A stretch of DNA of 6,800 nt from an uncultured Chloroflexota bacterium (GTDB lineage: Bacteria > Chloroflexota > Limnocylindria > Limnocylindrales > Limnocylindraceae), in the NCBI GenBank assembly GCA_903851225.1, contig CAINNT010000132.1, positions 1 through 6,800 on the forward strand, in the 5' to 3' direction. A program made the position numbers and the translations under genes. The notes beneath the pieces are model-generated. The model made no database searches, was not told the DNA's origin, and worked only from the letters and a program-made list of their open reading frames with translations. How positions within the stretch are numbered: position 1 is the first letter of the stretch; every line of letters begins with the position of its first letter. Positions 1 to 6,746 of this stretch are shown in pieces.

Positions 1-1506
1 CGCATCTCTGACGAGGCACTCACCTCGGCGGTCGAGCTTTCCGTTCGCTACATCAGCGATCGACAGCTTCCAGATAAGGCGATTGATGTGATTGATGAGG
101 CGTCAAGCCGCGTGATGTTGCGTCATGCGTCACCGCCGGCTGAACTGCGCTCAGCCCGCCGAGAGGCGGATGCCGTCGAGCGCGACCAGCGTGATGCGGA
201 GGCAGCTGGCGCGTTTGATCGCGCACTCTCGTTGCGCAATCAGGGTGAAGGGTTGAAGAGCCGAATCGAAGAGCTTGATCGCGCCTGGCGCCTAAGTTTG
301 AATCTTGCACCCGCCCCTCGTTCATCTGCGCCGGTTTCTGCAAACACGGCGGCAGATGGCGAGCCGATTGCGCTCCCTGCCCCGACTTCACCTGAGCCAC
401 GCGAGGATTCGCGTCCCGTAGTCACCGAAGAGGAAATTGCGGCTGTAGTCTCGATGTGGACGGGCATCCCAGTGATGCGCCTTGCTGAAGCTGAAACGGC
501 ACGCCTCCTCAAAATGGAGGAGACGCTCAGCGCTCGGGTCGTTGGACAAGAGCAAGCCATTGCGACTCTAAGCCGAGCGGTGCGACGCGCACGTGCCGGA
601 CTGAAGGATCCCAAGCGCCCGATTGGTAGCTTCCTCTTCCTTGGGCCGACTGGAGTAGGGAAGACCGAGCTTGCCAAGGCGCTCGCCGAATTCATGTTTG
701 GCACCGAAGATGCGCTCGTCAAGATTGACATGAGCGAATTCATGGAGCGCCACAACACGAGCCGTCTCGTCGGTGCCCCTCCGGGCTATGTCGGATTCGA
801 TGATGGCGGCCAACTCACCGAGGCAATTCGTCGGCGCCCGTACTCTGTGGTGCTGCTGGATGAGATCGAGAAGGCGCACAGCGAGGTCTTCAACATCCTG
901 CTCCAGATCCTCGAAGACGGCCAGCTCACTGACGCCAAGGGGCGCCGTGTGGACTTCCGCAATGTCATCTTGATCATGACCTCCAACCTCGGCGCACGAC
1001 AGATTCAGACACCGTCGTCCCTCGGTTTCCGAGCACGTGCCGAAGGTGAGGCGGCGCGCGCTGCAGACGAGTACACCCTGATCAGCGAGAAGGTCGACGA
1101 GGAGCTGAAGAGGGCGTTCCGCCCCGAGTTCCTCAACCGCGTCGATTCACGCATTGTCTTCCGACCCCTCAGCCAGGAGGAGATGCGTCGCATCGTCGAT
1201 CTCCTTGTGAAGCGCGTCGTGGCGCAGCTGCGCACCCAAGGGCATGACCTCTTGATCACCGATGCGGCGAAGGACCACCTCATCAAAATCGGGTACGACG
1301 TGTCATATGGTGCGCGACCGTTGCGCCGCACCATTCAGACACTTGTCGAGGACCCGCTCGCCGAGCGTCTACTTCAGGGTGCCGATCCGATAGGCGCTTC
1401 GTATGTGGTGGACCTTGTCGACGGCGCGATCACGGTGATGATTCGCGAAGAGGGGGTAGCTTCGCCCGCCGCTGTGCCGGCCGAGCCGGTCGGCGCTGTC
1501 GACTAG
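1..1506 (+). CDS. clpC: ClpC-type AAA+ unfoldase, C-terminal part (5' truncated)
   Basis: The reading frame is open from base 1, so the gene enters from the left; 501 residues are visible of a family length near 810-850. The missing part would be the Clp_N repeats and most of the first ATPase domain. Visible parts in order (numbered from base 1): the end of AAA domain 1 with ISDEAL and LPDKAIDVIDEA; a short UVR-like middle domain (about 50-96); a Pro/Ala-rich linker (about 100-139); then AAA domain 2 with Walker A GPTGVGKT (215-222), Walker B LLDE (D287, E288), arginine finger in FLNR (R380) and sensor-2 GAR (R439). The tripeptide LGF (341-343) fits the ClpP-docking loop, so the protein should feed unfolded substrates to ClpP in the cytosol. 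The short middle domain separates it from ClpB. It is the first visible gene of the operon; the ATG at 88 is an internal Met. Confidence 0.95.
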   Translation, partial: RISDEALTSAVELSVRYISDRQLPDKAIDVIDEASSRVMLRHASPPAELRSARREADAVERDQRDAEAAGAFDRALSLRNQGEGLKSRIEELDRAWRLSLNLAPAPRSSAPVSANTAADGEPIALPAPTSPEPREDSRPVVTEEEIAAVVSMWTGIPVMRLAEAETARLLKMEETLSARVVGQEQAIATLSRAVRRARAGLKDPKRPIGSFLFLGPTGVGKTELAKALAEFMFGTEDALVKIDMSEFMERHNTSRLVGAPPGYVGFDDGGQLTEAIRRRPYSVVLLDEIEKAHSEVFNILLQILEDGQLTDAKGRRVDFRNVILIMTSNLGARQIQTPSSLGFRARAEGEAARAADEYTLISEKVDEELKRAFRPEFLNRVDSRIVFRPLSQEEMRRIVDLLVKRVVAQLRTQGHDLLITDAAKDHLIKIGYDVSYGARPLRRTIQTLVEDPLAERLLQGADPIGASYVVDLVDGAITVMIREEGVASPAAVPAEPVGAVD

Positions 1507-1518
1507 CGCGTTCGCCGA

Positions 1519-2913
1519 ATGGCGAAGAGTAAAAGCGTCTGGCTCTGTCAAACCTGCGCCTTTGAAGCGCCTGCCCTAGAAAACCCCTGCCGCAGCTGTG
1601 GCTCATGGAACTCCCTTGTTGAGACGATTCGAGATCGCCCTACCGCGCGTGCCCGTGCTGGTGGCGGTCGCACCCTCGCAGCGCCGCAGCAACCCCAACC
1701 CCTCCGCTTGGCAAGCGCTGATCGAGCGCCGCGCCTCCCGCTCGGCGTGCCGGAACTCGATCGCGTTCTCGGTGGTGGCGCAGTACCTGGCTCCATCATC
1801 TTGCTGGGCGGTGAACCGGGGATCGGCAAGAGCACCCTGCTCTTGCAGGCGGCTGCGGGCATCGCCCACGCGGGCGGGCGAGTCTTGTACGCATCGGGCG
1901 AAGAGTCGGCGGCGCAGATCGCCGATCGCGCTGAGCGGCTCGGCCTCATGGCAACCACCGCAGCCGATGCTGTGGAGATACTTGCTGAGAGCGAAGTTGG
2001 CGCAATCGCCGAGGCGACACAGAGCGGCCGACCGACTCTTCTGATCGTCGACAGCATTCAAACAGCAACACTCGCCGAACTCGAAGGTCCCGCAGGGAGC
2101 GTTGGTCAGGTCCGCGGCAGCGCAGAGGTGCTCGCCAGCGTTGCACGGGCGACTGGTGCCGCAGTGATCCTCGTCGGCCACGTCACCAAAGAAGGGAGCA
2201 TCGCCGGGCCAAAGACGCTGGAGCATCTTGTGGACGCCGTGATCATGTTGGATGGCGATCGGCACGGCACCCTGCGCACGTTGCGCACCGCTAAGAATCG
2301 CTTCGGATCCACCGATGAGCTCGGCTTACTTGAGATGGGCGAGAAGGGCCTTGCCGGTATCGAAGATCCAGGCCGCGCGTTCATCGATGATCGTGATGAG
2401 CGCGCGCCCGGAGCAGTCGTTGCCCCTCTCCTCGAGGGGAGCCGCCCGATGTTGGTCGAGGTGCAGGCACTGGTAGCTGGTACGGCCTACGGCACACCGC
2501 GCCGCACTGGTCGCGGGCTCGACACCGCGCGACTCTCGCTCCTATCCGCGGTGCTTGCGCGTCGTGCGGGGATTGCGTTAGCCGACCGCGACATCTACGC
2601 CAACCTCGTTGGTGGCATCGTGCTCGATGAACCCGCTCTCGACCTACCACTCGCACTCGCGCTCGCCTCGTCGCAGAGCGACCGCCCGATCAGCCGCGCT
2701 CTCGTCGCTGTCGGCGAGGTGGGACTTCTCGGCGAACTGCGGCCGGTTTCGGGCCTCGCTCGACGCTTGCGTGAGGCGGCACGTCACGGGTTTACAACGG
2801 CGATCGTTCCCTCCCCGCGACGGGGCGCGGCGAGCGAGCCCATGCCCGAGGGGATGAAGGTCATCGCAGTGCGGACCCTACGAGAAGCCATCACCGAGGC
2901 GCTCGGTGAGTAG
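1519..2913 (+). CDS. radA: DNA repair protein RadA (Sms)
   Basis: 464 residues, normal for RadA/Sms, a RecA-like ATPase that drives branch migration during homologous recombination and helps restart damaged forks. The N-terminus has a four-cysteine zinc finger (C10, C13, C24, C27) followed by SWNSL. The ATPase core carries Walker A GGEPGIGKST (97-106, K104) and Walker B LLIVD (D178). The RadA-specific KNRFG motif is at 259-263. From about 285 on lies the Lon-protease-like domain (VQALV, then DIYANLVGG), a structural and DNA-binding module in RadA rather than a working protease. The ATG lies 12 nt after the clpC stop, in the same frame, with no clear Shine-Dalgarno sequence; initiation probably depends on ribosomes finishing clpC. 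The clpC-radA pairing is common in Gram-positive and related bacteria. The identification is firm. Confidence 0.97.
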   Translation: MAKSKSVWLCQTCAFEAPALENPCRSCGSWNSLVETIRDRPTARARAGGGRTLAAPQQPQPLRLASADRAPRLPLGVPELDRVLGGGAVPGSIILLGGEPGIGKSTLLLQAAAGIAHAGGRVLYASGEESAAQIADRAERLGLMATTAADAVEILAESEVGAIAEATQSGRPTLLIVDSIQTATLAELEGPAGSVGQVRGSAEVLASVARATGAAVILVGHVTKEGSIAGPKTLEHLVDAVIMLDGDRHGTLRTLRTAKNRFGSTDELGLLEMGEKGLAGIEDPGRAFIDDRDERAPGAVVAPLLEGSRPMLVEVQALVAGTAYGTPRRTGRGLDTARLSLLSAVLARRAGIALADRDIYANLVGGIVLDEPALDLPLALALASSQSDRPISRALVAVGEVGLLGELRPVSGLARRLREAARHGFTTAIVPSPRRGAASEPMPEGMKVIAVRTLREAITEALGE

Positions 2914-4153
2914 CGGCCAAACGTTTGACGTCATCGTCGTCGCCGCGGGCTCCGGTCTGCGCATGGGCGGCGTCGACAAGTCCCTCATTCCGATTGCGGG
3001 CAAGCCGGCGCTCCGCTGGTCGCTCGAGTCCTTTGCGACAACCGCTGGTGTTCGCCGCATCGTCGTCGTGACCGCGCACGATCGAGTCGCCAACTACGCT
3101 GCACTCCCGTGGATCCCTGCCCCCGTCGTCGCGGTGGTTCCGGGTGGAGAGACGCGTTCGGCGTCGGTTGCCGCTGGTTTGCATGCGCTTCAGCGCGCAC
3201 CCGGTGAAGCTGGTGCGGTGCTACTGATTCACGATGCCGCACGTCCTGGCGTTGATGCCGATGTGACGCATCGAGTCGTGGCTGCAGCTGCGCAGCACGG
3301 AGCTGCAGCTCCGGTGATGCCGATCGCCGACACGTTGAAGCGGGTTACGCCGGGTGTCACTGGTGCTGCAACCGCGCACAGCTCCGGGAGTGTTGACAGG
3401 GCCGGAGTAGTCTCGGCACAGACGCCGCAGGGGATTGCTGCGCACCATCTGCCCGCCTTCACCGCCGCACTCGCCAAAGACGATGCCGCGACCGACGACA
3501 CGAGCGTGCTCGAATCGATAGGCGTTGCGGTCGAGCTAGTTCAAGGATCGGCACGTCTTCGCAAGCTCACCGAACCCGATGACATCCTTTCAGTCGGGGC
3601 AATGCTACGACCATCTGATCCGACCGTCTCCTTCAGCGAAATCCTTGCCTCACTCCCTGGAAGCCGAATCCGTGTTGGTTGGGGGGACGACGCGCACCCA
3701 GTCGGCACGAGCGGAACCTTGCACCTTGGGGGCCGCCCATTCCCCGAAAGCCCGGCGCTTGTTGGGCACTCCGATGGCGACGTGGTGCTCCACGCTGTGG
3801 CAGATGCCCTGATTGGCGCCGCGGGCCTTGGTGATCTTGGGCGTCTCTTCCCCGCAACCGATGCAACCCCGAGGGGGATCGCGAGCAGCGCCCTTCTCGC
3901 GGAGAGTGTTGAGCGTGCCGCTGCCGTCGGAGTGCAGCCACTCTGGGTCGATCTGCTCATCACTGCGAGCGCCCCAAAGCTCGCCCCGCATCTCGACGAG
4001 ATCGGTGCAAATGTGGCGCGCCTTCTCGGAATCCCTGCCGATCGGGTCAGCGCGAAGGCTTCGACGGGTAATCTGGTGGGCGATGAGGGAGCAGGCAAGG
4101 CAATTCGCTGTGCCGCTATCCTCGTGGCGCAGCGAAGGGGAACTTCGGAGTGA
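2906..4153 (+). CDS. ispDF: Bifunctional IspD/IspF (MEP cytidylyltransferase / MECDP synthase)
   Basis: 415 residues, a fusion of two non-consecutive MEP-pathway enzymes of isoprenoid precursor synthesis. The IspD half (about 7-235) makes CDP-methylerythritol from MEP and CTP. It shows AAGSGLRMGG (R19) with K25, GGETRSASVAAGL, HDAARP, ADTLKR, DR before AQTPQ, TDDTSVLE, and a lysine before LTEP. After a linker, the IspF half (about 254-412) makes the cyclodiphosphate, releasing CMP. It shows metal ligands D262 and H264 (DDAH) and H288 in GHSDGD. Its C-terminal loop (384-400) reads KASTGNLVGDEGAGKAI instead of the usual KATTTE...GRGEGI, so the residues equivalent to E. coli E135 and R142 appear to be N389 and A396. 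Start: GTG at 2906, with GAGG at 2896-2899 six bases upstream, overlapping the end of radA by 8 nt. IspE, the intervening enzyme, is not in the window. The fusion is certain; IspF activity is inferred. Confidence 0.94.
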   Translation: MSSGQTFDVIVVAAGSGLRMGGVDKSLIPIAGKPALRWSLESFATTAGVRRIVVVTAHDRVANYAALPWIPAPVVAVVPGGETRSASVAAGLHALQRAPGEAGAVLLIHDAARPGVDADVTHRVVAAAAQHGAAAPVMPIADTLKRVTPGVTGAATAHSSGSVDRAGVVSAQTPQGIAAHHLPAFTAALAKDDAATDDTSVLESIGVAVELVQGSARLRKLTEPDDILSVGAMLRPSDPTVSFSEILASLPGSRIRVGWGDDAHPVGTSGTLHLGGRPFPESPALVGHSDGDVVLHAVADALIGAAGLGDLGRLFPATDATPRGIASSALLAESVERAAAVGVQPLWVDLLITASAPKLAPHLDEIGANVARLLGIPADRVSAKASTGNLVGDEGAGKAIRCAAILVAQRRGTSE

Positions 4154-5562
4154 GCCTGCAATTCCGCGACACGTTGAGCGGGGAGACGCGACCTTTCACA
4201 CCCCTCAACTCAGCGCAGGTCGGCGTCTATTCGTGTGGACCGACGATCTACGGCCCCGCGCATATCGGCAATTTCCGTAGCTTCCTCTTTGCAGACACGT
4301 TGGTGCGTTGGCTCCGCGCAAGCGGCCACACAGTGCGTTGGGTGGTGAATTTGACCGACATCGACGATAAGATCATTCGTGCCGCCGCGGTCGAAGGCGT
4401 CGCCATTCGCGAACTTACCGATCGCTGGGAGGCCGTCTTCCGTGCCGACATGGCGGCACTGCGCATGGCTACGCCCGACGAGATGCCGCGAGCAACAGAA
4501 CACATTGCTGAGCAGATCGCTCTCGTACAACAGCTACTTGATCGCGGACACGCGTATCGCACGGACGACGGGTCGATCTTCTTCAAGATTTCGTCGTGGC
4601 CAGCCTACGGGAAGCTCGCTCGCCTTGATCCTGAAGCGATGCGTGTCGGCGAACGCGTTGAGGCCGACGAATACAGCAAAGACGACGTGCGCGACTTTGT
4701 CTTGTGGAAGGCGGCGAAGCCCGGTGAACCCTCTTGGGATGGACCTCTCGGCCCGGGACGACCAGGGTGGCACCTTGAATGCTCGGCCATGAGCATGCGG
4801 TACCTGGGAGAGTCGTTTGATCTGCACACTGGCGGCATCGATCTTGTCTTCCCACATCACGAAGACGAGATTGCACAGTCCGAGGCGGCAACAGGGAAGC
4901 CGTTTGTTGGAACGTGGATGCACTGCGCACATTTGCACGTGTCTGGCGACAAGATGTCGAAGTCGCGGGGGAACATTTCACGTGTGAGCGATCTGCTCGC
5001 TGGCGGCGCAGAGCCGCGCGCCCTGCGTCTCGCGCTCATCTCTGCCCACTACCGCACAAATCTCAACTACAACGACGGCTCACTTACCGCGGCCGCCTCA
5101 GCGGTCGCACGGATTGATGCCTTTGTCGCCGCCTTGAGCGCGCGCCTCTCAATCACATCCGGTGACGCCGATGCCGACCAGCGTGCGGCGGCGCTCGCTG
5201 CGGAGAGTTGGACCAGGTTCACGAAAGCAATGGATGACGATCTCGCGGTCCCGGAGGCACTCGCGGCACTCTTCGACCTGGTGCGCGATGGGAATCGCCT
5301 TCTTGATGCGAACTGCAGCGGCACGGGCGCCCAGTCGTTGATCGACGTCCTCGAGAACATCGACGGCGTGCTTGCGGTGCTGCCCGATCGCGGGACGCTT
5401 CCCGCGGGTGCGGAGGCGCTCCTCGCGGAGCGCATTGCCGCGCGTGCCGCCAAGGATTGGGCGCGCTCCGACACCCTGCGTGACGAGCTGGCGAACCTCG
5501 GCGTGCTCGTCGAAGACGGACGCGACGGTCAGCGCTGGCGGTTGGCTGGGCCCCAGGTATGA
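4150..5562 (+). CDS. cysS: Cysteinyl-tRNA synthetase
   Basis: 470 residues, full length for the class Ia cysteinyl-tRNA synthetase, which activates cysteine with ATP and loads it on tRNA-Cys in the cytosol. Signature HIGN is at 38-41 and KMSKS at 268-272. The zinc site that selects cysteine is intact: C29 in SCGPT, C211 in HLECSAM, H236 and E240 in HHEDE. FDLHTGGIDLVFPHHEDE and the upstream TDIDDKII motif are typical of the family. The C-terminal part has the DALR-type helical region (DDDLAVPEALAALF) and the short tail for anticodon binding (AKDWARSDTLRDEL). Start: GTG at 4150, overlapping the ispDF stop as GTGA, with AAGGGG at 4135-4140 as a plausible ribosome-binding site 9 nt upstream. Placement between ispF and rlmB matches the widespread ispD-ispF-cysS-rlmB order, here without mrnC. 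Confidence 0.97.
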   Translation: MSLQFRDTLSGETRPFTPLNSAQVGVYSCGPTIYGPAHIGNFRSFLFADTLVRWLRASGHTVRWVVNLTDIDDKIIRAAAVEGVAIRELTDRWEAVFRADMAALRMATPDEMPRATEHIAEQIALVQQLLDRGHAYRTDDGSIFFKISSWPAYGKLARLDPEAMRVGERVEADEYSKDDVRDFVLWKAAKPGEPSWDGPLGPGRPGWHLECSAMSMRYLGESFDLHTGGIDLVFPHHEDEIAQSEAATGKPFVGTWMHCAHLHVSGDKMSKSRGNISRVSDLLAGGAEPRALRLALISAHYRTNLNYNDGSLTAAASAVARIDAFVAALSARLSITSGDADADQRAAALAAESWTRFTKAMDDDLAVPEALAALFDLVRDGNRLLDANCSGTGAQSLIDVLENIDGVLAVLPDRGTLPAGAEALLAERIAARAAKDWARSDTLRDELANLGVLVEDGRDGQRWRLAGPQV

Positions 5563-6590
5563 GCGACGACCAGCGCCCGCGACCGCCGCGTCCAACTGGC
5601 GTTCGTCCCGGCGGCTCCCGTACCGGCGGTTTCCGTCCTGGCACCCCGCGCCCAACATACAGCGCGGGCGGCGCACGGCAGTGGGCCTCGCGGCGCGCGA
5701 TCTCTTTGCAGGTCGCGAACCTGGTTGGCCCAGAGCACGAGGTGATCGCTGGGCGTCGTCCGGTCGAGGAGGCCTTCGCTGCCCGACGGGAGGCGGTTCG
5801 CCTCCTGGTGGTGCCGCAGCGACGCGACGCCCTGCAGCAGATGGTGCTGCACGCCACCGCCCTGCGCATCCCGATCGTTGAAGTCGAAGGCACGTTGATC
5901 GGCCAACTGGCAGGGTTCGACGGGCACCAGGGGGTCGCCCTCGTCGTGAAGCGTCGTCCGGAGGCCGCCCCCGAGGACCTGCTCGCCCGCGCGGTAGCAC
6001 GTGGAGAGGCCCCCTTCCTCCTTGCCCTCGACGGGGTGGAGGACCCTCAGAACTTCGGCAGCCTGATCCGCAGTGCGGAGGCGGTGGGGGTGCACGGACT
6101 CCTGATCGGCAGCAAGGGGGCGGCACCCCTTTCGCCAGCAGCCATCAAGGCCAGCGCCGGAGCGGTGGAGCACCTGCTGGTCGCGCGCGTTGAGAATCTC
6201 GCCGATGAGCTCACCGCCTTGCGACTGCGGGGGATCCGAGTGGTCGGCGCCGAGGCCGAGGCGGCACAGGGGTATCGCCAGGCCGACCTCCGCGGACCGC
6301 TGTGTCTCGTGATCGGCGCTGAGGGGCGGGGCCTCTCACCAGCCGTTCGTCGGCGGGTCGACCTCTTCGTTCGCATCCCTATGGCAGGAAAGGTTGCCAG
6401 CCTCAACGCCGCGGTGGCGGGATCGATTCTTCTCTTCGAAGCGCTCGGCCAGCGGCCGTTCACGGCACACTCTGTGCCAGCCCCCGAGGCCCCACTCGCG
6501 GCGCCCAGCGACTCGGTCGCGCCAGCCTCAGGTGACGTCGAAGCGCCAGTCGCCCGAGAAAGCGACGATCTCCCGCACGTAGGCGGTTGA
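5559..6590 (+). CDS. rlmB: 23S rRNA 2'-O-ribose methyltransferase, RlmB/TrmH (SPOUT) family
   Basis: 343 residues. SPOUT-class knotted methyltransferase using S-adenosylmethionine; RlmB members methylate the 2'-OH of a guanosine in 23S rRNA domain V. The substrate-binding domain (about 58-132) begins with EVIAGRRPVEEAF. The catalytic domain (about 150-298) has motif 1 DPQNFGSLIRSAEA (162-175, R171), the family sequence KASAGAVEHL, motif 2 LVIGAEGRGLS (250-260) and motif 3 IPMAGKVASLNAAVAGSI (273-290), which form the trefoil knot and cofactor pocket. Residues 1-45 are an Arg/Pro/Gly-rich, probably disordered tail, and 301-343 is an Ala/Pro-rich acidic tail; neither belongs to the core family (about 245 residues). 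The ATG overlaps the cysS stop as ATGA and has only a weak AGG just upstream, so coupling is likely. The exact methylation site, and RlmB versus another TrmH-family member, is inferred from its position after cysS. Confidence 0.9.
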   Translation: MSDDQRPRPPRPTGVRPGGSRTGGFRPGTPRPTYSAGGARQWASRRAISLQVANLVGPEHEVIAGRRPVEEAFAARREAVRLLVVPQRRDALQQMVLHATALRIPIVEVEGTLIGQLAGFDGHQGVALVVKRRPEAAPEDLLARAVARGEAPFLLALDGVEDPQNFGSLIRSAEAVGVHGLLIGSKGAAPLSPAAIKASAGAVEHLLVARVENLADELTALRLRGIRVVGAEAEAAQGYRQADLRGPLCLVIGAEGRGLSPAVRRRVDLFVRIPMAGKVASLNAAVAGSILLFEALGQRPFTAHSVPAPEAPLAAPSDSVAPASGDVEAPVARESDDLPHVGG

Positions 6591-6616
6591 CCCCCACGCC
6601 TGAAGGGGGCTATGAT
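6587..6616 (+). promoter_or_regulatory. Sigma70-like promoter for the tRNA cluster
   Basis: TTGACC (6587-6592) and TATGAT (6611-6616) each match the -35 and -10 consensus at five of six positions, with an 18-nt spacer. The GC-rich stretch after the -10 box resembles the discriminator of stable-RNA promoters, which would make it sensitive to ppGpp in growth-rate control; this is inference. Transcription would begin near 6622-6624, leaving a leader of about 34 nt before tRNA-Thr. The -35 box contains the rlmB stop codon (6588-6590). Confidence 0.65.
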
Positions 6617-6656
6617 CACGCCTCACCGACGGACCGCAAGGTATCCCGACGTGGGC

Positions 6657-6732
6657 GCCGACATAGCTCAATTGGTAGAGCAACGGTTTTGTAAACCGTA
6701 GGTTCCGGGTTCGAGTCCCGTTGTCGGCTCCA
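6657..6732 (+). tRNA. tRNA-Thr (anticodon TGT), CCA encoded
   Basis: A 76-nt complete cloverleaf. The acceptor strands GCCGACA (6657-6663) and TGTCGGC (6722-6728) pair fully, followed by T and an encoded CCA (6730-6732). The D stem is GCTC/GAGC. The anticodon stem is ACGGT/ACCGT around loop TTTGTAA, giving anticodon TGT at 6690-6692, which reads ACA and related threonine codons. The T arm has loop TTCGAGT. The outermost T-stem pair (C6705 with T6721) is mismatched while the other four pair; this is tolerable. Threonine identity rests on the anticodon and on overall likeness to bacterial tRNA-Thr. Confidence 0.96.
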
Positions 6733-6746
6733 GCACTGGGTCACAA

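Noticed and set aside
1..1506. ClpB instead of ClpC
   Set aside because: The long coiled-coil middle domain of ClpB is absent; a short UVR-like middle domain and an LGF ClpP-docking tripeptide are present.
1504..1521. Possible ClpC-RadA read-through fusion (same frame, only stop plus four codons between them)
   Set aside because: The shared frame is a one-in-three coincidence; nothing suggests stop-codon suppression, and RadA has a normal N-terminus with its zinc finger right after the ATG.
1548..2265. Minus-strand and alternate-frame open stretches within radA
   Set aside because: They are shadows of the radA frame, which has all expected motifs.
3298..3313. 16-bp perfect palindrome CGGAGCTGCAGCTCCG inside ispDF
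   Set aside because: It encodes an alanine-rich stretch of the IspD domain near another GCTGCAGCT; this is likely codon-driven coincidence with no sign of an operator or attachment site.
5149..6173. Long open frames on the minus strand opposite cysS and rlmB (up to 325 codons)
   Set aside because: They lie fully opposite genes with intact family motifs, have Arg/Pro/Gly-rich low-complexity translations, and match no family I recognise. GC-rich coding DNA commonly gives such antisense frames.
6591..6610. Rho-independent terminator after rlmB
   Set aside because: The stem is only 5 bp with a 9-nt loop, and no T run follows; the -10 box follows instead.
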